From Firmicutes bacterium UBA6811 (GTDB taxonomy: Bacteria; Bacillota; SHA-98; UBA4971): DNA of 12,654 bases. Shown here piece after piece: positions 1 through 6,790 of this stretch. Below the pieces are notes generated by a model that searched no databases, was not told where the DNA came from, and worked only from the letters and a program-made list of their open reading frames with translations. A program made the translations under genes and the position numbers. How positions within the stretch are numbered: the first letter of the stretch is position 1; each line of letters opens with the position of its first letter. The stretch is from NCBI GenBank assembly GCA_002452295.1, contig DKEX01000032.1, positions 18,335 through 30,988 of the forward strand, written 5' to 3'.

Positions 1-11
1 GAGGGGCGAGA

Positions 12-31
12 ACTAACGCACCCTCACTTAG
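12..31. repeat. 20-bp dispersed repeat, copy A
   Basis: The plus-strand sequence ACTAACGCACCCTCACTTAG matches 11546-11565 at 19 of 20 positions; the only difference is C19 versus A11553. In both places the TTA within it is the stop codon of a minus-strand gene. The window begins just beyond this copy, so its full extent is not visible. Confidence 0.6.
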
Positions 32-1626
32 GCGGTCTGCCCGCGCCGGAGGACCCTGCCAGGTGCAAGGCCCGTGTGCTCCCCGCGCTCGATGACCAGG
101 TGTCCAGCCACCAGCACCCAGTCTATCCCCATGGGGTAGCGATGAGGGTCCTCGTAGGTGGCGGTGTCGCTCACCCTCTCCGGGTCCAGGATGACAAGGT
201 CAGCCACCATCCCGGGCCGAATCACGCCCCGGTCGAGGATGCCGATGCGCTGGGCAGGAAGGGACGTCATCTTCCGCACGGCTTCCTCCAGCCGCAGTAT
301 CCCGCGCTCTCGCACGTATCGCGCCAGCACCCTCGGGAACGTCCCGTAACTCCTGGGGTGAGGCTTCCCCTTGCCCAGCGGCCCGTACGGCGCGCGCACC
401 GAGGCATCGCTTCCCACCGAGCTTTCGGGCGCGGCCAGCACGTACTCGACGTCATCCTCGCACATGCCGAACCGCACCGTCTGGACGGCCGCCGACTCGT
501 CCACGATGAGGTCCAGTGCCGCCGTAAATGGGTCCTTGCCGGTCATCCCGGCAACCTCGGCGAGGTTCTTGCCCTCGAACCCCTTGTTGTGCGCCTTCGT
601 GACGGACGAGATCACCGTCTTGTCCCAACCGCGCCTCTCGCCCTCCTCTTCCTCCACGAGCGGGCGGATGCGTTCGCGCACGGCCCTGTCCCTGAGCCTT
701 TCGATGGCCTTATCCAGGCCACCGTCGAACATCCACTGGGGAAGGATCACGGAAAGGCCCGTGGACGACGCGGTATACGGATACACGTCGCAGGCGACGT
801 CCACGCCCCGCCCCCTCGCCCGGCGCATGAGGTCGATTGTCGCCCGCACCTTGCCCCAGTTCTGAACGCCCCCGGACTTGTGGTGGGATATCTCCACCGA
901 CACGCCAGCCCTCTCGCCGATGGCGATGGCCTCCTCCACCGCCTCCACCACCCTGTCCTCCTCGTAGCGGATGTGGCTTGCGTAGATGCCGCCGGCCTCG
1001 GCCGCGACGCTCGCCAGGTCCACGATCTCGTCGGTGGACGCGTAACACGACGGCGGGTAGATGAGCCCCGTGGAGAGGCCGAACGCGCCCTCCGCCATGC
1101 ACCGGGCCACCAGGGACTTCATCCGCCGGGTCTCCTCGCGGGACGGCGCGCGCTCCCGGCACCCCATGGCCGCCCGCCTCACGGTGCCGTGGCCGACCAG
1201 CGACGCGATGTTCACTGCGGTGGTGGACTCCTCGACGCACCCCAGGTATTCGCTAAATGACCGCCACCGCACGTCGATTCCGGTGTCCTCGAGGTCGCGC
1301 TTCACGTCGTCGATGGCCTCGCCCTCCAGAGGCGCAAGGGAATACCCGCAGTTGCCGATGACCTCGGTGGTTACGCCCTGGCGGACCTTGCTCTCTGCGC
1401 GCGGGTTTATGAGGATGGTGTCGTCGGAGTGGGAGTGGATGTCGATGAACCCCGGGGCAACCACGAGCCCATCGGCATCGATGATCCGGGCCCCGCCCGG
1501 CGCCTCGAGGCGTCTTCCGACGCGGGCTATCCTGTCGCCCGCAACCTCCACGTCCCCGTAAAACCACGGCGCACCCGTGCCGTCCACGATCCTCGCGCGC
1601 CGGATGAAGAGGTTTTCCCCTTGCAC
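28..1626 (-). CDS. N-acyl-D-amino-acid deacylase family amidohydrolase
   Basis: Predicted zinc amidohydrolase of the D-aminoacylase family, which removes the acyl group from N-acyl-D-amino acids in the cytoplasm. The 532-residue length fits the family (about 480-530). Visible motifs: the beta-strand HxH site (His64, His66, then Asp68), the family-specific metal-ligand Cys in GNCG (Cys93), His218 in ASHIRYE, His248/His249 in SHHK, and the catalytic Asp in VGSDAS (Asp407). A C-terminal strand typical of composite amidohydrolases (GMVADLVIL, about 472-480) completes the fold. The start is GTG, chosen because GAGGAGGT lies 8 nt upstream and overlaps the last codons of the M20 gene, whose stop is only 6 bp away, so translation is probably coupled. 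It is the last gene of the five-hydrolase run. Its TAA stop lies inside a 20-bp sequence that recurs near 11546. The exact acyl and amino-acid preference cannot be read from sequence; a related N-acyl-D-Glu or D-Asp deacylase is possible. Confidence 0.93.
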   Translation of the reverse strand: MQGENLFIRRARIVDGTGAPWFYGDVEVAGDRIARVGRRLEAPGGARIIDADGLVVAPGFIDIHSHSDDTILINPRAESKVRQGVTTEVIGNCGYSLAPLEGEAIDDVKRDLEDTGIDVRWRSFSEYLGCVEESTTAVNIASLVGHGTVRRAAMGCRERAPSREETRRMKSLVARCMAEGAFGLSTGLIYPPSCYASTDEIVDLASVAAEAGGIYASHIRYEEDRVVEAVEEAIAIGERAGVSVEISHHKSGGVQNWGKVRATIDLMRRARGRGVDVACDVYPYTASSTGLSVILPQWMFDGGLDKAIERLRDRAVRERIRPLVEEEEGERRGWDKTVISSVTKAHNKGFEGKNLAEVAGMTGKDPFTAALDLIVDESAAVQTVRFGMCEDDVEYVLAAPESSVGSDASVRAPYGPLGKGKPHPRSYGTFPRVLARYVRERGILRLEEAVRKMTSLPAQRIGILDRGVIRPGMVADLVILDPERVSDTATYEDPHRYPMGIDWVLVAGHLVIERGEHTGLAPGRVLRRGQTA

Positions 1627-1632
1627 CGCCTG

Positions 1633-2841
1633 TTACCTCCTCTCGAGTAGCTCCAGGGCCACGTCAACCATGAGCGCGACCCCGACGGCCATGGCGCTCT
1701 CGTCAAAATCGAACCTCGGGTGGTGAGCCGGATATCGCGCGCCTCTGTCGGGGTTGCCCGCGCCCAGCATGAACATGGCGCCGGGGACTTCCTGGAGGAA
1801 GTACGCGAAGTCCTCGCCGCCCATGGAGGGCTCGACGTCCTCGATGACGTGCCTTTTGCCCAGCATCTTCCTGGCGCTGTCCGCCACGGTGGCCGCGACC
1901 CTCTCGTCATTCACAAGGGGCGGGTAGCCCGGCGAGCAGGTGAACTCGAACGTGGCGCCCGCGCCGCGTGCGATGCCGTCGAGAGTCCTCCTGATGATAT
2001 CGGGAACCGCCCGGCGCAGGGCCGGGTTCAGGGTCCGGAGCGTCCCGCTCATCCTGACCTCGTCGGCGATGACGTTATGGCGGTATCCTCCGGAGATGGT
2101 CCCGATGGTGAGCACCACGGGATCGACCGGGTTCACCTGGCGGCTGGCGATGGTCTGGAGAGCCATTATTGCCTGGGCCGCCACGACCACGGCGTCCACC
2201 GACCTGTGGGGCGCGGCCCCGTGCCCGCCTTCGCCCCTGATGGTTATGCCTATGCTGTCCGCGGCAGCCATCACGGGGCCGCCCCTGACCGCTATGACGC
2301 CTGTGGGGAGGTCAGGCCAGAGGTGCGCCGCCACTATGGCGGCGACGTCGGGGTCCGACAGCACGCCCTCCTTCAGCATGGGCTCGGCGCCGCCCGGTCC
2401 CTCCTCGGCAGGCTGGAATATCAGCTTCACGCTTCCGGAGAACTCGCCCGCGAGGGATGAAAGCAGCTTCGCCGCCCCGAGGAGCATCGCCACGTGCCCG
2501 TCGTGGCCGCAGGCGTGCATGACTCCAGGCACGCGAGACCTGTAGTCCACGTCCTTCCTGTCCTCGATCGGCAGGGCATCCATGTCGGCGCGAAGCGCGA
2601 CGCACGGGCCCGGGCCGGAGCCTGTGACGACCCCGGCGACGCCGGTTCCGGCGATCCCCTCCCTGACGGTTGCCCCGAGCTCACACAGCTTCGAGGCGAT
2701 CATCCCGGCGGTGCGCCTCTCCTCGCAGCCAAGCTCCGGGTTCATGTGCAGGTCCCGGCGCACGGCGATCATCTGGGGGAGCAGGTCGCGGGCCATGGCT
2801 AGAAGCGCGCGTCTCCTGGACCTCGCTCTGCCGTCTGTCAT
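1633..2841 (-). CDS. M20D-family amidohydrolase (aminoacylase/hippurate hydrolase-like)
   Basis: Predicted di-metal amidohydrolase of peptidase family M20, subfamily D, which cleaves N-acyl amino acids or related amides in the cytoplasm. The 402-residue length is typical. Motifs in order: ALRADMDALP (about 83-92), HACGHDGH with the characteristic metal-ligand Cys111, the catalytic Glu pair in QPAEEGPGG (Glu146/Glu147), His173 in AAHLWP, then GGEDFAYFL and a C-terminal HHPRFDFDE with the final His ligand. A central dimerisation-type insert separates the two catalytic halves. The ATG start has GGAGG about 12 nt upstream, a slightly long spacing. The M55 gene ends 19 bp upstream and the D-aminoacylase begins 6 bp downstream, so this is almost certainly one transcript. 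The subfamily is promiscuous: N-acetyl-diaminopimelate deacetylase, IAA-amino-acid hydrolase and aminobenzoyl-glutamate hydrolase share these motifs, so the substrate is left open. Confidence 0.94.
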   Translation of the reverse strand: MTDGRARSRRRALLAMARDLLPQMIAVRRDLHMNPELGCEERRTAGMIASKLCELGATVREGIAGTGVAGVVTGSGPGPCVALRADMDALPIEDRKDVDYRSRVPGVMHACGHDGHVAMLLGAAKLLSSLAGEFSGSVKLIFQPAEEGPGGAEPMLKEGVLSDPDVAAIVAAHLWPDLPTGVIAVRGGPVMAAADSIGITIRGEGGHGAAPHRSVDAVVVAAQAIMALQTIASRQVNPVDPVVLTIGTISGGYRHNVIADEVRMSGTLRTLNPALRRAVPDIIRRTLDGIARGAGATFEFTCSPGYPPLVNDERVAATVADSARKMLGKRHVIEDVEPSMGGEDFAYFLQEVPGAMFMLGAGNPDRGARYPAHHPRFDFDESAMAVGVALMVDVALELLERR

Positions 2842-2860
2842 GGCGGGCTACTACCTCCAC

Positions 2861-3685
2861 TTACTGCAGAGTCTCACCCGCGAGCGTGATGGCGGCCCTC
2901 ATCGCCTTGAAGACCGTGAGATACTCGTCGGCGACGAACCTGATGACCCTCGGGCCGATCCTCTCCACGCCGGGGATGAGCTCGGCGATATCAGCCATAC
3001 CAGTATTATTTACGTGCAGCTCGAGGCATACCGGGGGATGCACCTCGAAGCAGGCGATGGATCCCGGGTTTGCGAGGGCCTTCTTCGCCCCCTGGCGGAT
3101 GAGAGACTGGGCCTTCTCCGGGTGCAGCGACCTCGCGGCGTAGCGGCCTATGGCCTCCTTGACGGCCACCGTCACGATGCCTGGGATGAGATCCCTGGCC
3201 TGACTGGCGACGGCGGTGTCGCCGCTCACCATGACGACGGGGACGCCGAAGCAGCCCGCCACCGCGGCGTTGATGCCCGTCTCACCGATCTCCATGCCGT
3301 TTATTACGGCCCGCGACACGACCCGGCCCGCGTATGTATGGTCGAGCACGGCGTCCCGGGTGCCAACCGCGGCGTGATACCCCACGAACATCGCGGCGTC
3401 GAACGTGTCGTCGATGCCCTCCATCATGCTGAGGGGTTTCGGCGTGCCCGATATGAGATAGGCGTCCCTGTGCAACTTCTCGGGGATGACGTTCCTCATG
3501 GTGGCGTGGGAGTCGTTGACCACTATCTCTGTCGCCCCGGCCTCGAGGGCGCCGGCGATGGCCGCGTTCACCTCCTCGGTCATGAGGAGCCGCGCCCGCT
3601 CATGCTCCTTGCCGTCTCTCATCGTGTGCTCCGCATGCGTAACCCCGGCCACGCCCTCCAGATCAGCAGAAATGTATATTTTCAC
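2861..3685 (-). CDS. dppA: M55-family D-aminopeptidase (DppA-like)
   Basis: Predicted zinc D-aminopeptidase of family M55, which releases N-terminal D-residues such as D-Ala from short peptides; the characterised member is Bacillus subtilis DppA. I start it at the GTG at 3685 (274 residues, beginning MKIYISADLEG). GGAGGT sits 7 nt before this codon, whereas the upstream in-frame GTG at 3694 overlaps the Shine-Dalgarno itself. With this start the metal ligands fall at Asp8, Glu10, His60 and His104, the same numbers as in DppA, with Glu135 in GETGIN and a candidate nucleophile His116 in LDHTY. In DppA this family forms a decameric ring. It sits between the asparaginase-like gene (gap of about 120 bp filled with short repeats) and the M20 gene (19 bp). 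D-Ala-type products would fit the D-aminoacylase in the same cluster. Confidence 0.93.
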   Translation of the reverse strand: MKIYISADLEGVAGVTHAEHTMRDGKEHERARLLMTEEVNAAIAGALEAGATEIVVNDSHATMRNVIPEKLHRDAYLISGTPKPLSMMEGIDDTFDAAMFVGYHAAVGTRDAVLDHTYAGRVVSRAVINGMEIGETGINAAVAGCFGVPVVMVSGDTAVASQARDLIPGIVTVAVKEAIGRYAARSLHPEKAQSLIRQGAKKALANPGSIACFEVHPPVCLELHVNNTGMADIAELIPGVERIGPRVIRFVADEYLTVFKAMRAAITLAGETLQ

Positions 3686-3709
3686 CGTCTGCACCTCCTG
3701 ATTGTGCCT

Positions 3710-3815
3710 GCATTACGGCTGCATTATGGCTGCTCCATGGTCGCTTTGCCGCTTTTCCGGCTTCGCTACGGCTGCTATGGTCGCACCGGGGCTGCCCCAG
3801 GGCCGCGCTACGGCT
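3710..3815. repeat. Degenerate 11-bp tandem repeat tract
   Basis: The gap between the asparaginase-like and DppA-like genes is built of about ten units resembling GCATTACGGCT. Units begin at 3710, 3721, 3732, 3743, 3754, 3765, 3774, 3783, 3794 and 3805. The first two are 10/11 identical and two units (3765, 3774) are shortened to 9 bp. The last unit contains the TAG stop of the asparaginase-like gene. Confidence 0.6.
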
Positions 3816-4830
3816 GCGACTTCAGCTCAAACCCGGGGATGATGTCCCCCACGACCTCGCCGCGGTGGTTCAGCACATGGGGGTGGTGGTGTTCAGCGAG
3901 CGCGGCGAGGCCCTCCCCGTCGAGGACGCCCAGGCGCGCCAGCACTTCGATGACCACCGGCCCCGCTGCCCTGGCGTTGCCGTCTTCGATCTTGACAGCA
4001 ACGCCGAGGCCCAGGTCGAGGACGCCGACGCAACACACCCCTTCCGCCCCACTCTTCGCCACCAGCCGGTCCCCGGCGACCTCCATGAGCGCGGTGGTAA
4101 GCCTGCCGCGCCCCGCCACCATGTAGGGATGCGCCCTCATGGCATCGCACACGCGCTGCGCCCCGGCGGCGGCCGCGGCGTTGGGAAGCTGCCCCGGGCG
4201 GACCAGCGTGGCGAAAGCCCTCGCCATGGCGGCCAGGGGAAGCCCGAAAACCGGCACCCCGCAGCCATCCACGCCGATGGAGATGTCGTCCTCGCGGATC
4301 CCGGTGAAAAGGGAGACCTCGTGCAGCATCAGGCGCTGGACTGGGTGGTCCGGCCGGAAGTAGCCGGAGACGGGATAGCCCATGTGGACGGCCACGGACA
4401 ACATGGCAGCGTGCTTTCCGGAGCAGTTGCAGTGGAGTTGCCACGGCGCCACGCCGCAGGCGAGGAGTTTCCTCGCCGAGGCCCTGTCGAGCGGGGGATG
4501 CACCCCGCAGGCGAGGACGGAGTCGTCGAGGCCGATCTTGCTGAGGATGCCCGCGACCGCACGCATGTGCACGTCCTCACCGCTGTGGGACGCGCACATG
4601 ACAGCGATCTCGCGGTCCTCGAACCCGAAGCGCGCTGAGGCTCCCGTTTCGATGAGGGGCACCGCCTGGATGGGCTTGGCGCTGGACCGCCAGAAAGTCA
4701 CCTTCCCCGGATCCCCGGCCCAAAATAAAATGCGGCCCGCACTGTCTGCAACCGCCACATCTGCCCTGTGGACGCTCTCGACAATCGGCCCGCGCGTCAC
4801 CTTGACGGCCGGCTCTGACAACGAGATCAC
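3808..4830 (-). CDS. L-asparaginase II family amidohydrolase (Rhizobium-type, Asparaginase_II)
   Basis: Predicted asparaginase of the Rhizobium etli ReAV/ReAIV type (Pfam Asparaginase_II), a serine-beta-lactamase-like fold unrelated to the E. coli enzymes; family members hydrolyse L-Asn to L-Asp and ammonia. The 340-residue length is normal. Key residues: the Ser-x-x-Lys nucleophile motif SSAKPIQ (Ser49, Lys52); the metal site in CNCSGKHAAML (Cys136, Lys139) and DGCGVP (Cys190); and a C-terminal-half AKSGAEG (Lys259) where ReAV carries another catalytic Lys. The start given is GTG at 4830, but an in-frame TTG at 4818 is also good because AAGGTGAT precedes it. The C26 gene ends 18 bp upstream. 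The last codons and TAG stop run into the 11-bp repeat tract. Distant homologues could act on other amides, so L-asparagine is the best guess rather than a proven substrate. Confidence 0.92.
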   Translation of the reverse strand: MISLSEPAVKVTRGPIVESVHRADVAVADSAGRILFWAGDPGKVTFWRSSAKPIQAVPLIETGASARFGFEDREIAVMCASHSGEDVHMRAVAGILSKIGLDDSVLACGVHPPLDRASARKLLACGVAPWQLHCNCSGKHAAMLSVAVHMGYPVSGYFRPDHPVQRLMLHEVSLFTGIREDDISIGVDGCGVPVFGLPLAAMARAFATLVRPGQLPNAAAAAGAQRVCDAMRAHPYMVAGRGRLTTALMEVAGDRLVAKSGAEGVCCVGVLDLGLGVAVKIEDGNARAAGPVVIEVLARLGVLDGEGLAALAEHHHPHVLNHRGEVVGDIIPGFELKSQP

Positions 4831-4848
4831 CTTCCTACCCCGTTTCGA

Positions 4849-5565
4849 TTAGCGCCTTGCGATCGCCTCAGCCACGAACGCCGCGAATATCTCGAGCATC
4901 GCCGGGTAGACGTCAGTCATGCACTCCGGGTGCCACTGCACACCTACCACGAAAAGGTCATGGGTGGACTCGATCCCCTCGATGACTCCGTCGGTGGCGC
5001 GGGCCGAGACGATGAGCCCGGGCGCGACCTCCCGCACGGCCTGGTGGTGAAGGGAGTTGACAAGCACGTCGCCGGCACCCACCATGCCAGCGAGCTTGGA
5101 GTGGCGCTCCACGGCCACCTTGTGGCTGGCGTGGTATCGCGGCGCGTCCTGCCTGTGCTTGATTGCGCCGCTCACCTGCGAGGGGATATCCTGGTAGAGT
5201 GTGCCGCCCATCGCGACGTTGAGGACCTGCATGCCCCTGCAGATGGCGAGGATGGGTGTGCCTGCCTGAATGGCCGCCCGCACCAGCGCAAGCTCGAACT
5301 CGTCGCGTTCCGGGTCCACATGCCCCAGGCCCGGGTGAGGGTCCTCGCCGAAGTGCCTCGGGTCGAGGTCCGCCCCGCCCGAAAGCAGTATGCCGTCGAG
5401 GGCGCCAGCGAGGCGGCTCGCCGACTCACTGTCGCCTGCGGGAAGGATCACGGCCTCACCGCCGGCACTGGCGATGGCGTACACGTAATCGTGCGGCAGG
5501 GTATACCTTCTTGATTCGCCGGGTTCGTTGGAATTCGAGCAACTGACGCCGACAAGCGGCCGCAA
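4849..5565 (-). CDS. C26-family gamma-glutamyl(-GABA) hydrolase, class I glutamine amidotransferase-like
   Basis: Predicted cytoplasmic hydrolase of gamma-glutamyl amide bonds (peptidase C26, PuuD/YvdE-like). Catalytic triad: nucleophile Cys109 in the elbow AICRGMQVLN, and His212/Glu214 in QWHPEC. DGILLSGGADLDP (about 57-69) is the usual glycine-rich loop, and the 238-residue length fits. I chose the TTG at 5565 (protein begins MRPLVGVSCS, as family members commonly do) because GGGGAGGG lies 8 nt upstream. In-frame ATGs at 5583 and 5595 and a TTG at 5640 are possible but lack a good ribosome binding site, and the region upstream of 5610 is a tandem repeat. It is the first gene of the five-hydrolase run; the next gene is 18 bp away. 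Substrates could be gamma-glutamyl-GABA, gamma-glutamyl peptides or gamma-D-Glu linkages of wall peptides. I see no clear promoter, so read-through from the mazEF promoter is possible. Confidence 0.9.
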   Translation of the reverse strand: MRPLVGVSCSNSNEPGESRRYTLPHDYVYAIASAGGEAVILPAGDSESASRLAGALDGILLSGGADLDPRHFGEDPHPGLGHVDPERDEFELALVRAAIQAGTPILAICRGMQVLNVAMGGTLYQDIPSQVSGAIKHRQDAPRYHASHKVAVERHSKLAGMVGAGDVLVNSLHHQAVREVAPGLIVSARATDGVIEGIESTHDLFVVGVQWHPECMTDVYPAMLEIFAAFVAEAIARR

Positions 5566-5896
5566 GCCCGGTGCCCTCCCCATTATCAGCGGCATCCGTC
5601 GGTCGCCCGGAACCCGTAAGCCAGAGGCCTCAAGGTCCAAGCCCTAAGCCCGTGGCCCGAAGCCCGTGGCCTGTTCAGGCACATTGCCTCTGTCCGGGCG
5701 CGCTAACTCAGGTTATATTCGCCCGGCGCTCGGAAAATCCTCCGGGCAAGCCAAGGAAAAGTGCGTACGGGCAGGTAGGCAGGGGCGCCTGGTCCGGCTG
5801 CCTGCCCCGCAGCGCGCCACGGATTACGCCTCCCATCACGCCACGCAGCGCCAGCCGCACGGCGGGCAGGCAGGGGATGAGGGTAGCGGGCAGCTG
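5566..5896. other. Intergenic region between mazF and the C26 gene
   Basis: No convincing gene lies in these 331 bp. They hold the 14-bp tandem repeat (5618-5673), an inverted repeat with 7-bp arms CCGGGCG/CGCCCGG at 5694-5700 and 5720-5726, and a strong GC hairpin with arms GGGCAGG/CCTGCCC at 5769-5775 and 5801-5807. Neither hairpin is followed by a T-run on the minus strand. I found no good -35/-10 pair for the hydrolase genes. Confidence 0.6.
5618..5673. repeat. 14-bp tandem repeat, four units
   Basis: Units start at 5618, 5632, 5646 and 5660. The third and fourth share AAGCCCGTGGCC exactly, the first matches that core at 10 of 12 positions, and the second is more diverged. It lies immediately upstream of the C26 gene. 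Confidence 0.6.
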
Positions 5897-6256
5897 TCAT
5901 ATCTCCACCAGCCCGAGGCTGATCTCAAGGGCCCTGTTGACGCGCTCCATTGTGACCGGGTCGAGGTGGGAGACCCTCTCGATGAGCCTGCGACGGTCTA
6001 TGGTCCGCACCTGCTCGAGAAGGACTACGGAGTCCATCGGCAGCCTGCTCTTGGTCGATGGCAGCTCGACGTGGGTTGGAAGCCTGGCTTTGTCGATGCG
6101 GGACGTGATGGCTGCCACAATCGTGGTGGGGCTGAAGCGGTTCCCGATGTCGTTCTGAAGGATGAGGACGGGCCTTGTGCCGCCCTGCTCCGACCCGATG
6201 ACCGGGCTCAGGTCCGCGTAGTGGATGTCGCCGCGCTTAAGCTCCCTTGGTTCCAT
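5897..6256 (-). CDS. ndoA: MazF/PemK-family endoribonuclease toxin (EndoA-like)
   Basis: Ribosome-independent mRNA interferase of the MazF/PemK family. The 119-residue product is closely similar to B. subtilis EndoA: KRGDIHYADLSPVIGSEQGG, QNDIGNRFSPTTIVAAIT, LPTHVE and VVLLEQVRTID are all recognisable, and EndoA cuts single-stranded RNA at UACAU-type sites. Likely catalytic residues are Arg28 (GGTRPVL) and Thr51 (AAITSR), with Gln82 in LLEQVRT. The ATG at 6256 was chosen because it aligns with the family N-terminus; the frame remains open upstream but that part lies within the antitoxin gene. An AGGAGG lies about 15 nt upstream, rather far. The gene overlaps the antitoxin by 20 bp, giving coupled synthesis. 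The usual Bacillota neighbour alanine racemase is absent; downstream comes a 330-bp gap and then the hydrolase cluster. Confidence 0.96.
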   Translation of the reverse strand: MEPRELKRGDIHYADLSPVIGSEQGGTRPVLILQNDIGNRFSPTTIVAAITSRIDKARLPTHVELPSTKSRLPMDSVVLLEQVRTIDRRRLIERVSHLDPVTMERVNRALEISLGLVEI

Positions 6257-6527
6257 TGCCGCCTGCCAGGACCTCCTCGTAGAGGCCAAGGGCCTCATTC
6301 TCCGCTGCGGCGGCTTCACCGGCAAGCTCCAGGTTCAGCCCGGCCATCTTGCGGTAGCCCTCCTTAAGCCTCTCGCGGAGCTCCAACCTGCGCCTCTCCT
6401 CGATGTAGCGCCTCATGGCCTCCCTGATGAACTCGCTTCTGTTCCGCTTCTCCTGCCTCGCGACCCCGTCAACCTCCTGCAAGAGGCTATCCGGCAAGGT
6501 TATCATGATCCTCCTGACCTGGGCCAC
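6237..6527 (-). CDS. ndoAI: Ribbon-helix-helix antitoxin (MazE/EndoAI-like)
   Basis: A 96-residue CopG/Arc-type ribbon-helix-helix protein that should neutralise the adjacent MazF and repress its own promoter. The DNA-binding strand is RRIMITLPDSLLQEV (about 5-19), followed by NRSEFIREAMRRYIEERRR (helix pair, about 28-46); the acidic/alanine-rich C-terminal part (about 60-96) is the expected toxin-binding segment. I start it at GTG 6527 because GGAGGGG lies 5 nt upstream; an internal ATG at 6506, with AGGAGG 3 nt before it, would cut off the start of the beta-strand. The stop codon lies inside the first codons of the toxin gene (20-bp overlap). The promoter and palindrome just upstream support autoregulation. 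Confidence 0.92.
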   Translation of the reverse strand: MAQVRRIMITLPDSLLQEVDGVARQEKRNRSEFIREAMRRYIEERRRLELRERLKEGYRKMAGLNLELAGEAAAAENEALGLYEEVLAGGNGTKGA

Positions 6528-6552
6528 CGCAACCCCTCCGCTCACTCGGGCG

Positions 6553-6570
6553 CTGTAGTATATACTACAG
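6553..6570. promoter_or_regulatory. Perfect 18-bp palindrome, likely antitoxin operator
   Basis: CTGTAGTATATACTACAG is identical to its reverse complement. It begins 11 bp downstream of the -10 box, covering the first transcribed bases before the ribosome binding site. Ribbon-helix-helix antitoxins bind such palindromes as paired dimers, so this is the probable autoregulatory operator; binding itself is inferred. Confidence 0.7.
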
Positions 6571-6581
6571 TCTACACCGAG

Positions 6582-6611
6582 ATTATATACACGCGCAGGA
6601 AAGGCTGTCAA
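6582..6611 (-). promoter_or_regulatory. Consensus sigma-A promoter of the mazEF pair
   Basis: On the minus strand TTGACA (6611-6606) and TATAAT (6587-6582) are both perfect consensus hexamers separated by 18 bp. Initiation is expected near 6575, about 48 nt before the antitoxin GTG. Confidence 0.85.
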
Positions 6612-6724
6612 CGACGTATATGGGCGACGGCGCTGTATGCGGCGCGACGCAAGGCGGGACGGCGTGGCAGGCAGCCCTCCCGCCGGGACAGCGCACACCC
6701 GCCCGGCCCCCTGGACGGCGTACA

Positions 6725-6761
6725 TCTCCCGGACGCCCTGGCATCCCCAGGCGTCCGAGAG
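6725..6761 (-). terminator. Strong stem-loop downstream of the GGDEF gene, possible terminator
   Basis: Minus-strand CGGACGCCTGG pairs with CCAGGGCGTCCG (one bulged G) across a 5-nt loop, with further pairing outside. It lies about 30 bp after the GGDEF stop and before the mazEF promoter. No T-run follows, so it may be a weak or factor-assisted terminator or an RNA-stabilising structure. Confidence 0.4.
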
Positions 6762-6790
6762 ATTGCTTGCCATGGGGACCCGAAGGACAG

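Noticed and set aside
76..4126. Long plus-strand open frames opposite the hydrolase genes (for example 76-1260 and 2582-4126)
   Set aside because: They lie opposite genes with full catalytic motifs, have no recognisable domain, and follow from high GC content reducing stop codons in the antisense frames.
5703..5900. A 65-residue minus-strand frame just after mazF
   Set aside because: Arg/Ala/Pro-rich composition, no ribosome binding site, no similarity, and it crosses two inverted repeats.
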